Counted from the stretch's first letter, positions 17,800 through 26,622 are shown. The stretch is DNA of 37,838 bases from Paenibacillus sp. JCM 10914 (GCF_001315105.1 NZ_BAZR01000043.1:1-37838); one strand, 5' to 3'. The notes: generated from the letters alone by a model not told the origin. Numbers and translations: made by a program.

Positions 17800-18990
17800 A
17801 TGAATAGATTATCAAATATAATAATGACTTGTTTGTTTTTAGGCTGCATAATCCTTGTTGGATTTATTATGTTGCTTAAGCCGGATCGTTTAAATTCTGA
17901 ATTCGAAAATAGAAAATTAGAACAGAGACCAGTTCTGAATAAGTATGACTTAATATCTGGTGAATATTTCAAGAGTTATGAGACATATTTCAGTGATCAA
18001 TTATTTACAAGAGATCTTTTAATAAAGGCATACACAAAACTACAGTTAAGTATGAATAAAACAATCATTAATAGTACAGTTGTTGCAGAGGATAACTGGC
18101 TTATGGATATTCCTACTACATCTTTCAAGAAAAGTACATTTGTAAAGTCAATCCAGCAAATGAATGACTTAGCGTCATATTCTACTGATAATAATATTTC
18201 AATAAATTTAGTATTAGCTCCCCATAAGAAAAATATTCTTGAAAATATCTATCCTAAATTTATTCAGAAGAATGTTGGTTCAAGAAGCAGAGATCATTTT
18301 GCTAAGAATATTGATTCAAAGGTTAATTATATTGATTTAGCTCAGCACTTTCAAGATACATTTACACACGAGCAATTGAAAGAGATGTATTTTAGGACAG
18401 ATCATCATTGGAATTTGAGAGGAGCTTTTAATTCGTATAAATATATTTTGACTCAATTAGGCGATGAGATTGTAAAGGAAGAGTTAAATAGACCTATTCT
18501 AGATTATGAGGTTAGGTGTAGTAATAGTGCGAATTTCTTAGGAAGTTATAATAGGAAATTATTTGGTTTAAAAGATTATAATTATGAATATCTATGTGGA
18601 TATTTCCCAAATGACCAATCCCATTTACAAAAATTTAAGGCTATAAATTCAAGAGGTGCAGAATTTAATAACATAAATGAAGTGTTTGGAAGATCACTAG
18701 ACAAAGCTGAATTAAGTTATGCTGGTATAACCTCTTCTGATTTTGCAGAAATAAAATTTCACTATAGTAATATAAGTTCTATAAATATGTTGATTCTAAA
18801 AGATTCATATGCTAATGCAATTGTCCCATTCTTGGCTCAACATTTTTCTAGTACCAGTGTAATTGATCTGAGACATTATCATGAAATGAACGTATATAAG
18901 TACATTGAGGAAAACAATATTAATGCAATTCTTATCTTGTATAATGATACTAATCTTTCTGGGGAATTGTATTCATTCGATGGAACCTAA
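17800..18990 (+). CDS. DHHW family protein, extracellular O-acetyltransferase partner (AlgJ/AlgX-like)
   Basis: 396 residues with one N-terminal membrane anchor (about residues 7-28) and the rest outside the cell. The family motif appears as RTDHHWNLRGA near residue 205, giving the Asp/His of a SGNH-like triad, and LKDSYANAIVPFL near 328-340 supplies the Ser. Members accept an acyl group delivered by the MBOAT partner and place it on the polysaccharide. The start ATG follows GAGGAGATAG. It is the last gene of the AT-rich block; rmlA begins 21 bp later with a clear rise in GC content. The modified sugar is unknown. Confidence 0.9.
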   Translation: MNRLSNIIMTCLFLGCIILVGFIMLLKPDRLNSEFENRKLEQRPVLNKYDLISGEYFKSYETYFSDQLFTRDLLIKAYTKLQLSMNKTIINSTVVAEDNWLMDIPTTSFKKSTFVKSIQQMNDLASYSTDNNISINLVLAPHKKNILENIYPKFIQKNVGSRSRDHFAKNIDSKVNYIDLAQHFQDTFTHEQLKEMYFRTDHHWNLRGAFNSYKYILTQLGDEIVKEELNRPILDYEVRCSNSANFLGSYNRKLFGLKDYNYEYLCGYFPNDQSHLQKFKAINSRGAEFNNINEVFGRSLDKAELSYAGITSSDFAEIKFHYSNISSINMLILKDSYANAIVPFLAQHFSSTSVIDLRHYHEMNVYKYIEENNINAILILYNDTNLSGELYSFDGT

Positions 18991-19011
18991 TATATAGAGG
19001 AGATTGATTTC

Positions 19012-19755
19012 ATGAAAGCCATAATCCTAGCCGGCGGCACAGGCTCACGCCTCTATCCCTTAACTAAAGTCACCAATAAACACCTGCTGCCAGTCGGAGC
19101 ATATCCAATGATTTTCCATCCGGTATATAAACTCCGTCAAGCAGGCCTAACCGATTTTCTCATTGTCACCGGTAAGGATCACATGGGGGATGTCGTAAAC
19201 TTATTGGGTAGCGGTAGTGAAATGGGGGTTTCCTTCACTTACAAAGTGCAGGATGAAGCAGGAGGAATTGCTCAAGCGTTGAACCTTGCACATCAATTTG
19301 CAGGGGACGAACCAATAGCAGTCATCCTCGGCGATAACGTGTTTGAGGATGACATTTCTACCTATGTCGCAAACTTCCAGAGCCAAAGATTCGGCGCCAA
19401 GATCCTAATCAAAGAAGTTGCCGATCCTAACCGTTTTGGAGTTCCGGAAATACAAGGTAGTCAAATCATTTCCATTGAAGAAAAACCGGAGCAACCCAAG
19501 TCCAATTATGCTGTAACTGGAATATATATGTATGATCAAACGGTTTTTGATATTATCAAGACATTGAACCCGTCAGCCCGTGGCGAACTGGAAATCACAG
19601 ACGTCAACAATGCATATATTAATCAAGGAAAGCTAACCTTTGATGTGCTTCAAGGCTGGTGGACGGATGCTGGAACGCATGCGTCACTCGCTCGGGCCAA
19701 TGAGCTGGCTAGAGATGTTCGATTCGGTGATGATTTCGGCAAACTCAAACTGTAG
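19012..19755 (+). CDS. rmlA: Glucose-1-phosphate thymidylyltransferase
   Basis: 247 residues, the short form usual in Firmicutes. It makes dTDP-glucose from dTTP and glucose-1-phosphate, the first step to dTDP-L-rhamnose. The nucleotide loop LAGGTGSRLYPLT (6-18) and the KHLLPVG segment are intact, as are VILGDNVFED near 103-112, VEEKPE-type IEEKPEQP near 158 and GWWTDAGTH near 222. The shorter length than RmlA of Gram-negatives reflects absence of the C-terminal extension. The ATG follows GAGGAGATTG. First gene of a tight rmlACBD run. A decayed partial copy lies at 15820-15893. Confidence 0.95.
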   Translation: MKAIILAGGTGSRLYPLTKVTNKHLLPVGAYPMIFHPVYKLRQAGLTDFLIVTGKDHMGDVVNLLGSGSEMGVSFTYKVQDEAGGIAQALNLAHQFAGDEPIAVILGDNVFEDDISTYVANFQSQRFGAKILIKEVADPNRFGVPEIQGSQIISIEEKPEQPKSNYAVTGIYMYDQTVFDIIKTLNPSARGELEITDVNNAYINQGKLTFDVLQGWWTDAGTHASLARANELARDVRFGDDFGKLKL

Positions 19756-19773
19756 TTAGGGAGGAATTGAACA

Positions 19774-20322
19774 ATGAACGTAACTCCTTTGAAACTACCA
19801 GATGCTTTTGTACTTGAACCGGTGGTCCACGGCGATTACCGGGGGTTTTTTATGGAGAGTTACAACGGTTCACTATTTAACCAGCAAGGTATCACTTATA
19901 ACTTCATACAAGACAATCAATCTTTATCTGCTGAAGCTGGTGTCCTGCGAGGGCTTCACTATCAGCTCAACCCAAAAGCTCAAACCAAGCTCATTCGTGT
20001 TCTGTCCGGAGCCATTTATGATGTTATCGTAGATATTAGAAAAAGTTCCCCTACTTTTGGCCAGTGGGTAGGCGTTATCTTAAGCGAGCATAACCATCGT
20101 CAGCTGCTGGTGCCGAAGGGCTTTGCGCACGGTTTTTGCACGCTGGTGCCGAACACCCAAGTGCTTTATAAAGTGGACGAATATTATTCCCCTGACAATG
20201 ACCGCGGCATATTATGGAATGATTCGGCTTTGGGGATTGATTGGCCAACGTCAAATCCGATATTATCGGATAAAGACCAGCGGCACCCGCTGCTGAAAGA
20301 CGCAGAGATGAATTTTGACTAG
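19774..20322 (+). CDS. rmlC: dTDP-4-dehydrorhamnose 3,5-epimerase
   Basis: 182 residues, a cupin-fold epimerase converting dTDP-4-keto-6-deoxyglucose to dTDP-4-keto-L-rhamnose. Visible family residues include RGLHYQ near 60-65 with the catalytic His, YDVIVDIRKSSPTFG with the catalytic Asp region near 85-97, PKGFAHGF near 113-120, and YKVDEYY with the active-site Tyr near 132-138. Full length for the family. The start follows GGGAGGAATTG. Its TAG stop lies within the AGGAGG ribosome binding site of rmlB, so the two are tightly coupled. Confidence 0.95.
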   Translation: MNVTPLKLPDAFVLEPVVHGDYRGFFMESYNGSLFNQQGITYNFIQDNQSLSAEAGVLRGLHYQLNPKAQTKLIRVLSGAIYDVIVDIRKSSPTFGQWVGVILSEHNHRQLLVPKGFAHGFCTLVPNTQVLYKVDEYYSPDNDRGILWNDSALGIDWPTSNPILSDKDQRHPLLKDAEMNFD

Positions 20323-20334
20323 GAGGCCGTGTGG

Positions 20335-21357
20335 ATGAAACTTCTTATCACAGGTGGCGCCGGCTTTATCGGCAGCAACTTTCTACACTATATGATTCAG
20401 CAGCATCCGGATTACCAAATTGTGAACGTGGATGCCCTTACCTATGCAGGTAATTTGGAAAACTTGAAATCGATTGAAGAAAACCAGAACTATACCTTCG
20501 TCCAAGCCGATATTGCTGACAAAACAGCAGTAGACTCCATCTTCCAACAAGGCGTCGACGTAGTGGTCAATTTCGCAGCAGAATCCCACGTGGACCGCAG
20601 TATTCTGGAACCTGAAATCTTTGTGAACACCAATGTGATGGGGACACAGGTTCTACTGGACGCGGCCAAGAAATATGGCGTAACGAAGTTTGTTCAAGTC
20701 TCCACAGACGAAGTGTACGGATCATTGGGGGAGACGGGACTCTTCTCGGAGTCAACACCACTAGCTCCTAACAGTCCTTATTCCGCTAGCAAGGCTGGCG
20801 GGGATCTGCTCGTGAGAGCATACCACGAGACCTTCGGGCTCCCGATCAACATTACCCGCTGCTCGAATAATTATGGTCCATACCAATTTCCTGAGAAGCT
20901 GATCCCTCTCATTATTTCTCGTGCCCTGAATGATGAACCCCTGCCGATCTACGGAGATGGTCTGAATATCCGTGATTGGCTGTATGTTGAGGATCATTGT
21001 AGCGCAATCGACCTTGTTATCCATAAAGGCAAAATAGGCGAGGTTTATAACATTGGGGGCCACAACGAGCGGACCAACCTGCATATCGTAAAAGCCATTC
21101 TAGCAGAGCTCGGGAAGCCGGAATCCCTGATCACCTATGTTGCAGACCGACCAGGACATGATCGTCGATATGGCATTGATCCTACGAAAATTACGGATGA
21201 GCTCGGTTGGAAGCCGAAGCATAATTTCGAGACAGGCATTAAGGAAACGGTTCAATGGTATCTAAATAACAAGGATTGGTGGACACGGATCCAGTCCGGG
21301 GCTTACCGGGATTATATGACCCAGCAGTATGGCAAGCGGTTAGGTGAAGCGGAATGA
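20335..21357 (+). CDS. rmlB: dTDP-glucose 4,6-dehydratase
   Basis: 340 residues from the ATG at 20335, which stands eight bases after AGGAGG; the in-frame GTG at 20329 is too close to that site. Extended short-chain dehydrogenase fold: GGAGFIGSNF is the NAD-binding loop at the N-terminus, VNFAAESHVDRS is diagnostic for dTDP-glucose dehydratases, STDEVYG carries the Ser/Thr-Asp-Glu of the active site, and YSASKAG the catalytic Tyr-Lys pair. NNYGPYQFPEKLIPL and GDGLNIRDWLYVEDH complete the pattern. It forms dTDP-4-keto-6-deoxyglucose, the second step. The ATGA overlap with rmlD indicates translational coupling. Confidence 0.96.
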   Translation: MKLLITGGAGFIGSNFLHYMIQQHPDYQIVNVDALTYAGNLENLKSIEENQNYTFVQADIADKTAVDSIFQQGVDVVVNFAAESHVDRSILEPEIFVNTNVMGTQVLLDAAKKYGVTKFVQVSTDEVYGSLGETGLFSESTPLAPNSPYSASKAGGDLLVRAYHETFGLPINITRCSNNYGPYQFPEKLIPLIISRALNDEPLPIYGDGLNIRDWLYVEDHCSAIDLVIHKGKIGEVYNIGGHNERTNLHIVKAILAELGKPESLITYVADRPGHDRRYGIDPTKITDELGWKPKHNFETGIKETVQWYLNNKDWWTRIQSGAYRDYMTQQYGKRLGEAE

Positions 21358-22238
21358 AGGTGCTTGTAACTGGGGCAAACGGGCAGTTAGGACAGGATGT
21401 AGTACATGTTCTTGCTGACGCTGGGCATGAGGTGATTGGCTGTGGAAGAAATGAACTGGATATCACAGACATGGTACAGTGTCAGCAGGTGATTACTGGC
21501 CACAAACCGGATACAATCATTCATTGTGCAGCTTATACGGCCGTGGATGCAGCCGAAAGCGATGTGGATGGCGCTTATCTTGTGAACACGATTGGCACAC
21601 GGAATGTAGCGGTAGCTGCGGAGAAGATCAGGGCAGCTGTCGTGTACATTAGCACGGATTACGTGTTCAACGGAGCTTCCGAAAAAGCCTACATCGAATA
21701 TGATGATACGGATCCACAGACGGTGTACGGACGATCCAAGTTGGCTGGGGAACAAATGATTCGGAATTTGTGTTCCAAGTGGTTCATCGTAAGGACCTCG
21801 TGGGTGTACGGTTTGCATGGTAGCAATTTTGTCAACACGATGCTTCGGTTGGGCCAGGAAAAACCACTGCTAAACGTGGTGTACGACCAAACCGGTTCGC
21901 CTACTTATACAGTAGATCTAGCTGATTTTTTATCCCGTTTAATCGTTACGGATCAATATGGCATTTACCACGCATCCAACGCGGGTTCCTGTACCTGGTA
22001 TGAGTTTACTCAAGCGATTTTCGAAGAAGCCAGAGAACAGCTCGGCTTGTCGGTTATTGCGGAGTTGGGGCCCTGCACGACCGCAGAGTTTCCACGGCCG
22101 GCTCCCCGCCCCGCAAATTCAGCGATGGATCACCTAGCGATCCGATTGAACCTGTTCGAGGATTTACCGCATTGGCGTACCGCGTTGAAGCAGTTTATGC
22201 TGGCATTGAAACAACATCCTGAATTATACTTGAAATGA
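21354..22238 (+). CDS. rmlD: dTDP-4-dehydrorhamnose reductase
   Basis: 294 residues; the last step to dTDP-L-rhamnose, NAD(P)H-dependent. VTGANGQLGQDV is the cofactor loop, HCAAYTAVDAAE near 57-68, STDYVFNG near 98-105, and YGRSKLAGE near 125-133 with the catalytic Tyr-Lys. RTSWVYG is also characteristic. The start codon overlaps the rmlB stop. A strong terminator follows 15 bp after the stop, closing the transcript that runs from the exporter or from rmlA. Confidence 0.95.
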   Translation: MKVLVTGANGQLGQDVVHVLADAGHEVIGCGRNELDITDMVQCQQVITGHKPDTIIHCAAYTAVDAAESDVDGAYLVNTIGTRNVAVAAEKIRAAVVYISTDYVFNGASEKAYIEYDDTDPQTVYGRSKLAGEQMIRNLCSKWFIVRTSWVYGLHGSNFVNTMLRLGQEKPLLNVVYDQTGSPTYTVDLADFLSRLIVTDQYGIYHASNAGSCTWYEFTQAIFEEAREQLGLSVIAELGPCTTAEFPRPAPRPANSAMDHLAIRLNLFEDLPHWRTALKQFMLALKQHPELYLK

Positions 22239-22253
22239 TACAGCCAACGCTCC

Positions 22254-22282
22254 AGACCTGATCTGTATGATCAGGTCTTTTT
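22254..22282 (+). terminator. Rho-independent terminator after rmlD
   Basis: A perfect 10-bp stem (22254-22263 with 22269-22278), 5-nt loop and T run. Confidence 0.92.
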
Positions 22283-22352
22283 GAGTTTTATCGTTCCTAA
22301 CTGAATTTTAATCTAGAGATGGTTTAATTAGCATTAATTTCGGAGGTTTTTT

Positions 22353-23288
22353 ATGAGTACTGTTAAGGTGCAAGTGCTGCTATCTTCCTACAATGGCGAT
22401 TCGTATATTACGGAGCAGGTCCAGAGCATTCTTCGTCAGAGCTATCCTGAAGTCTCCATTTTGATCCGGGATGACGGTTCTACAGACAGCACCATAGAAT
22501 TGGTAGAGGAACTAATGAGAATTTATCCAGGCAGAATCACTCTTATTCCTGGAAGTAATGTGGGTGTTGTGGCAAGCTTCTTCGAACTATTACGATCTGC
22601 TGACCCTGAGGCGGACTACTACTGCTTTTGCGATCAGGATGACGTATGGCTCGAACATAAGGTGGAAGAGGCGGTGAAGCGCTTGGAATCTTCCGTACAT
22701 GCTGAAGTGCCGGCTATGCTATCTACTTCTACGTACCTAACAGATGAGAACTTGAACCGAAAAGGGATCTGGCCAAAACCTCCAGCCCGAGGGCCATCGT
22801 TCTTGAATGCTTTGTTCGAGAACATAGCCATCGGTGCGACGATCACGATGAACACATCAGCTCGTAATCTGTTTATTCAATGCTCGCCTGTTAATAGCAA
22901 GCAGGTAATGATGCATGATTGGTGGGTTTACTTGATGGTGTCCGCATTCGGTACGGTCATTTATGATCATACGCCTTCCATGCTTTATCGTCAGCACGGC
23001 CATAATGTGGTAGGAGGCAGTAATTCCCTGCTTGGCAAGCTTAAAAGTAAGTGGGCCAGTTTTAAGAGACATACAGGGAACGGACTTCTCCGGAAGCAAG
23101 CGCAAGAATTTTATCGAATTTATGGTCCGCGATTACAAGGTGAGAGGAAGGAGCAATTAGAAGAATTCATCGGGCCTCGAAATTCTTTTCTAAGTAGAGT
23201 ACATTATGTTCGGAAATGCAGATCATACCGACAATCACGGGTTGAGACCCTTCTTTTTAAATTGTTCATATTAACGGGATTTATATAG
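22353..23288 (+). CDS. Family 2 glycosyltransferase, rhamnosyltransferase-like
   Basis: 311 residues, start ATG behind CGGAGG. The GT-A domain is clear: VQVLLSSYNGDSYI, IRDDGSTDST near 45, and FCDQDDVWLEHKV near 92 with the D-x-D metal site. The pattern FCDQDDVW and MHDWW near 190 are common in rhamnosyltransferases of polysaccharide loci, and the rml genes directly upstream supply the donor; the assignment to rhamnose is inference. The C-terminus is basic and might touch the membrane. It is transcribed from its own region after the rmlD terminator, with no clear promoter seen in the 115-bp gap. Confidence 0.85.
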   Translation: MSTVKVQVLLSSYNGDSYITEQVQSILRQSYPEVSILIRDDGSTDSTIELVEELMRIYPGRITLIPGSNVGVVASFFELLRSADPEADYYCFCDQDDVWLEHKVEEAVKRLESSVHAEVPAMLSTSTYLTDENLNRKGIWPKPPARGPSFLNALFENIAIGATITMNTSARNLFIQCSPVNSKQVMMHDWWVYLMVSAFGTVIYDHTPSMLYRQHGHNVVGGSNSLLGKLKSKWASFKRHTGNGLLRKQAQEFYRIYGPRLQGERKEQLEEFIGPRNSFLSRVHYVRKCRSYRQSRVETLLFKLFILTGFI

Positions 23289-23322
23289 TCCTGCACCATT
23301 ACCATACTATTCCTTCTATTTA

Positions 23323-23331
23323 TGTTATACT
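23323..23331 (+). promoter_or_regulatory. Possible extended -10 promoter before the second GT2
   Basis: TGTTATACT fits TG-n-TATACT about 40 bp before the start at 23370. No convincing -35 is present at 17 bp. Confidence 0.35.
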
Positions 23332-23369
23332 GTCGATAGATTAATATATTTGTCAGGAGACGTTTCACA

Positions 23370-24272
23370 ATGGATCTAAGCATTCTCGTCGTGAACTATA
23401 ACACCCGTCAATTGACGGTGGATTGTTTGCGATCAGTATTCGCGTCGGAGACGGATTATACATATGAAGTGATTGTAATAGACAATGATTCCAAGGACGA
23501 CTCGGTTCAATCTATCCGGGAAGAGTTCCCTCAAATCAGCCTCATCGAGAACCGCGAGAACACCGGTTTTGCCAGGGCTAATAATCAGGGGATGAATGTT
23601 TCACAAGGGCGTTATGTGCTGCTGCTAAATTCCGACACAATTATCCAGCAGGATACGCTGCAGACGATGATAGACTTCATGGACGCTAATCCGCTCACAG
23701 GAGCCTCGGGTTGCAAAATCATCCTGCCAGACGGTTCACTGGATAAAGCCTGCAAGAGAGGGTTTCCGACGCCTTCTGCATCTTTTTACTATGCCTTCGG
23801 CTTAAGTAAGCTGTTCCCAGACAAGCCGAAGTTTAATCAGTATCAGCTTGGCTATCTTGATCCGGATCAGGAGTATCCGGTCGATTGTTTGGTAGGTGCG
23901 TTCATGATGGTTCGTCGTGAGACGATTGATCAGGTGGGCGGGCTGGACGAGCGTTTCTTCATGTATGGTGAAGACATTGACTGGTGTTACCGTATTAAGC
24001 AGGCAGGCTGGGGAATACATTATTACCCCCGCACCACGATCGTTCATTATAAAGGCGGCAGCGCCCGGCGTAGACCGTTCAAGATCATCTATGAATTTCA
24101 TCGGGCAATGATTTTGTTCCATCGCAAGCATTACCGTCAGCGATACAACATATTTGTAAACGGAGCCGTGTACGCCGGTGTGGGTCTGAAACTGCTGTTA
24201 TCTCTTGTTACCAATCGCCTTCAACCTGTCCGTCCCGCGACCATGGCTCATCATCGCGTGGAGTGGAGGTGA
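23370..24272 (+). CDS. Family 2 glycosyltransferase, WbbL-like rhamnosyltransferase
   Basis: 300 residues. MDLSILVVNYNT at the N-terminus, VIDNDSKDDS near 36-45, NTGFARANNQG near 64-74, LLLNSDT near 89-95 with the metal-binding Asp, and GGLDERFFMYGEDIDWCYRIKQAGW near 190-214 are the pattern of the WbbL/RfbF-type rhamnosyltransferase group, in which the second sugar of a lipid-linked glycan is often rhamnose. With the initiating transferase directly downstream, it may add the first sugar after the initiating one (inference). Its TGA lies in the ribosome binding site of the next gene (GTGGAGGTGA), so they are coupled. Confidence 0.88.
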   Translation: MDLSILVVNYNTRQLTVDCLRSVFASETDYTYEVIVIDNDSKDDSVQSIREEFPQISLIENRENTGFARANNQGMNVSQGRYVLLLNSDTIIQQDTLQTMIDFMDANPLTGASGCKIILPDGSLDKACKRGFPTPSASFYYAFGLSKLFPDKPKFNQYQLGYLDPDQEYPVDCLVGAFMMVRRETIDQVGGLDERFFMYGEDIDWCYRIKQAGWGIHYYPRTTIVHYKGGSARRRPFKIIYEFHRAMILFHRKHYRQRYNIFVNGAVYAGVGLKLLLSLVTNRLQPVRPATMAHHRVEWR

Positions 24273-24276
24273 AATC

Positions 24277-25676
24277 ATGATACGTAAGAATCAGGGCTTC
24301 TTGACGAAGTTGTATATGTTAACCGATTTTGCTTTTATCCAACTAGCATTCTTATTAGCGTGGTGGGTTAAGTTCGAGAGCAGCTGGTTTCCGGATGAGA
24401 AGCCGCTCTCGCTTGAGACCTATGCGATATGGAGTTTAGTATACGGTGCCATTGCTTTAACCGTGGGTATCATGATTTCTCTCTATTCTCCCAAGCGCAA
24501 AAAACGTTTTGCCGATGAGTTCATGAAGATTTTCCAGACTCATTTTATCGGCATGTTCATCCTTCTTAGTTTCATGTTCTTTGTCAAACAAGTTGATATC
24601 TCACGTTGGTATCTTGCCATTTACATGACGCTTAACGTGGTGTTGATCATCCTGTACCGATTTTTCCTGAAGAAGACGCTTAAGCATTATCGGGAAAAAG
24701 GGTACAATCGGCAATTTGTGCTCATCGTGGGTGCAGGTACGTTAGGTAAACGCTTCTTCCGCAACCTTAAACAATATCCGGAGCTCGGTTATGAGGTGAT
24801 AGGGTTTCTGGATGATTATCAGCAATGGAGCGAGCAGGAGGCCAAGCGGCTTAAACCGATCTTGGGATCGGTTGGTGATCTACAGAAGGTGCTGGACGAG
24901 AAAATGATCGATGAAGTGGTACTGGCGCTTCCTCTTGATGCGCATAACAAATATCCTGGCATTATCGCGGCTTGCGAAAAAGCAGGTGTCCGTACACTCA
25001 TCATTCCTGATTTCTTTGACTACCTTCCCGCCCGACCGATGTTTGATATTTTGCAGGTATGCCGATGATCAATGTCCGGGATGTACCGCTGGATCTAACG
25101 GCGAACCGCCTGTTTAAACGGGCCTTCGATATCTTATTCTCGTTAATCGCCATCATCGTGACATCACCAATTATGATTGGTATTTACTTGGGTATTCGAT
25201 TTACCTCTCGCGGCCCCGTCATATTTAAGCAGGAGCGGGTAGGCCTTAACCGCCGGAAATTCCACATGTACAAGTTCCGTTCGATGAAGCCATTACCTGA
25301 GGGAGCGTCTGATATGGGTTGGACCATTGCGAATGATCCAAGACGCACCAAGTTCGGCACATTTCTTCGAAAGACCAGCTTGGATGAATTGCCGCAGTTC
25401 TTCAATGTGTTATTGGGTCATATGAGTGTTGTTGGCCCACGTCCAGAGCGTCCTTATTACGTTGAGCAGTTTAAAGAAGAAATTCCGAAATACATGGTGA
25501 AGCATCATGTACGGCCAGGCATTACAGGCTGGGCACAGAGTAATGGACTGCGCGGGGATACTTCCATTGAAGACCGAATCAAACATGATATCTTCTACAT
25601 AGAGAATTGGTCGATTTTGTTTGACATCAAGATCATCTTCCGTACTATTCGTAACGGATTTAAGAATGCATATTGA
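24277..25676 (+). CDS. Undecaprenyl-phosphate sugar (glucose/galactose) phosphotransferase, one-base frameshift (WsfP/CpsE type)
   Basis: The initiating enzyme: it transfers a sugar-1-phosphate to undecaprenyl phosphate. N-terminal half: hydrophobic helices (about residues 8-130) and a CoA-binding-like domain starting VLIVGAGTLGKRFFRNL. C-terminal half: the sugar transferase domain with KRAFDILFSLIAII, RVGLNRRKFHMYKFRSM, TSLDELPQFFNVL with the catalytic Asp-Glu pair, and SVVGPRPERP. The frame breaks near 25050; adding one base (an A or T in GATATTTTGC) joins PMFD to FAGMPMINVRD, giving the expected 466 residues. Length and layout match the WbaP/CpsE/WsfP group. The ATG at 25059 begins only the out-of-frame part. 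A start at 24277 is backed by GGAGGTG. A terminator follows. Confidence 0.9.
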
Positions 25677-25709
25677 TAAATACAAGTTTTGATTCCGAAT
25701 ATTATCACC

Positions 25710-25732
25710 AACCGCCATCTGGCGGTTTTTTG
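25710..25732 (+). terminator. Rho-independent terminator ending the glycan cluster
   Basis: Stem AACCGCC/GGCGGTT with a 4-nt loop (25710-25727) followed by T residues. Confidence 0.9.
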
Positions 25733-25778
25733 TTGTCAAGCTTCCCAAGTCATTTCAGCGAATCATTTACCATAAAAA

Positions 25779-25801
25779 ATGTTCGCATTTCATGCGAACA
25801 T
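25779..25801. repeat. Inverted repeat before the pcrB promoter
   Basis: ATGTTCGCAT and its exact complement ATGCGAACAT are separated by 3 bp. It ends 3 bp before the -35 hexamer of the pcrB promoter. Read on the minus strand it is followed by six T, so it may be a minus-strand terminator, or it may be an operator for pcrB. Confidence 0.7.
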
Positions 25802-25804
25802 AAA

Positions 25805-25833
25805 TTGACTTGCTACCCATGCTGTCATAGACT
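25805..25833 (+). promoter_or_regulatory. SigA-type promoter of pcrB-pcrA-ligA
   Basis: TTGACT (25805-25810) and TAGACT (25828-25833) are separated by 17 bp, 45 bp before the pcrB start. Confidence 0.6.
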
Positions 25834-25877
25834 TGTTTTAGAACAATAGTAACCCGTGAACGTGGAGGAATGACGCC

Positions 25878-26582
25878 TTGAAAGAGATGATACCATCCTG
25901 GAGACATGTGTTTAAGCTGGACCCTGAGAAGGAGATAGATGACAACACGCTTGATGCGATTTGCATGTCAGGTACCGATGCGATTGTGGTCGGGGGCTCT
26001 ACCGGGGTCACATATGAAAATACCGTGGATTTACTATCGCGCGTCCGGCGTTATGAGCTGCCGTGTGTACAGGAAGTATCCGATCTGGAAGCCGTTGTGC
26101 CAGGATTTGATCTGTATCTGGTACCGATGGTCTTGAATACGCCGGACCCGACCTGGATCATGGGCCGCCATCATGAAGGAATCGAACGATACGGTTATAT
26201 GATTCCATGGGATCTGGTCGTCAGCGAGGGGTATATCGTATTGAACGAGGACGCCGCCGTAGCCAAGTTGACCGGGGCAGAGACGTCCATCGAAGCGAGT
26301 TCCGTAGTAGCGTATGCCCAGATTGCGGACAAGCTGATGAATTTGCCGATTCTTTATTTGGAGTACAGTGGATCGTTCGGCGATATGGAGATCGTTCGCA
26401 GCGTCCGGAGATCCGTCGAGCACACTCGCCTGTTCTATGGCGGAGGCATCACGAATGCCGAACAAGCCGCCGCGGCAGCATCCGTGTCGGATACGATCGT
26501 GGTAGGCAACATCGTGTATGACAATTTGCAGCAGGCGCTTGAAACCGTGAAGGTCCTGAAAGATCTCGACGCTTTTTCATGA
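25878..26582 (+). CDS. pcrB: Heptaprenylglyceryl phosphate synthase
   Basis: 234 residues from a TTG start behind GTGGAGGAA. A TIM-barrel prenyltransferase that joins heptaprenyl diphosphate to glycerol-1-phosphate, giving an archaeal-type ether lipid in Bacillales. Recognisable segments: WRHVFKLDPEK at the N-terminus, GTDAIVVGGSTGVT near 32-45, PMVLNTPD near 83-90, YLEYSGSFG near 160-168 and LFYGGGITNAEQA near 184-196, which bind the phosphate. Length fits the family. As in Bacillus subtilis it precedes pcrA and ligA, which strongly supports the call. Confidence 0.94.
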   Translation: MKEMIPSWRHVFKLDPEKEIDDNTLDAICMSGTDAIVVGGSTGVTYENTVDLLSRVRRYELPCVQEVSDLEAVVPGFDLYLVPMVLNTPDPTWIMGRHHEGIERYGYMIPWDLVVSEGYIVLNEDAAVAKLTGAETSIEASSVVAYAQIADKLMNLPILYLEYSGSFGDMEIVRSVRRSVEHTRLFYGGGITNAEQAAAAASVSDTIVVGNIVYDNLQQALETVKVLKDLDAFS

Positions 26583-26622
26583 TAGAGTAATCGTCACCAA
26601 CGTATTCATACCTACCTACTTT

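Noticed and set aside
25779..25801. LexA (SOS) box upstream of pcrB/pcrA
   Set aside because: The half-sites are in the order GTTCG...CGAAC, opposite to the Bacillus LexA consensus CGAAC-N4-GTTCG, and the spacing is wrong.
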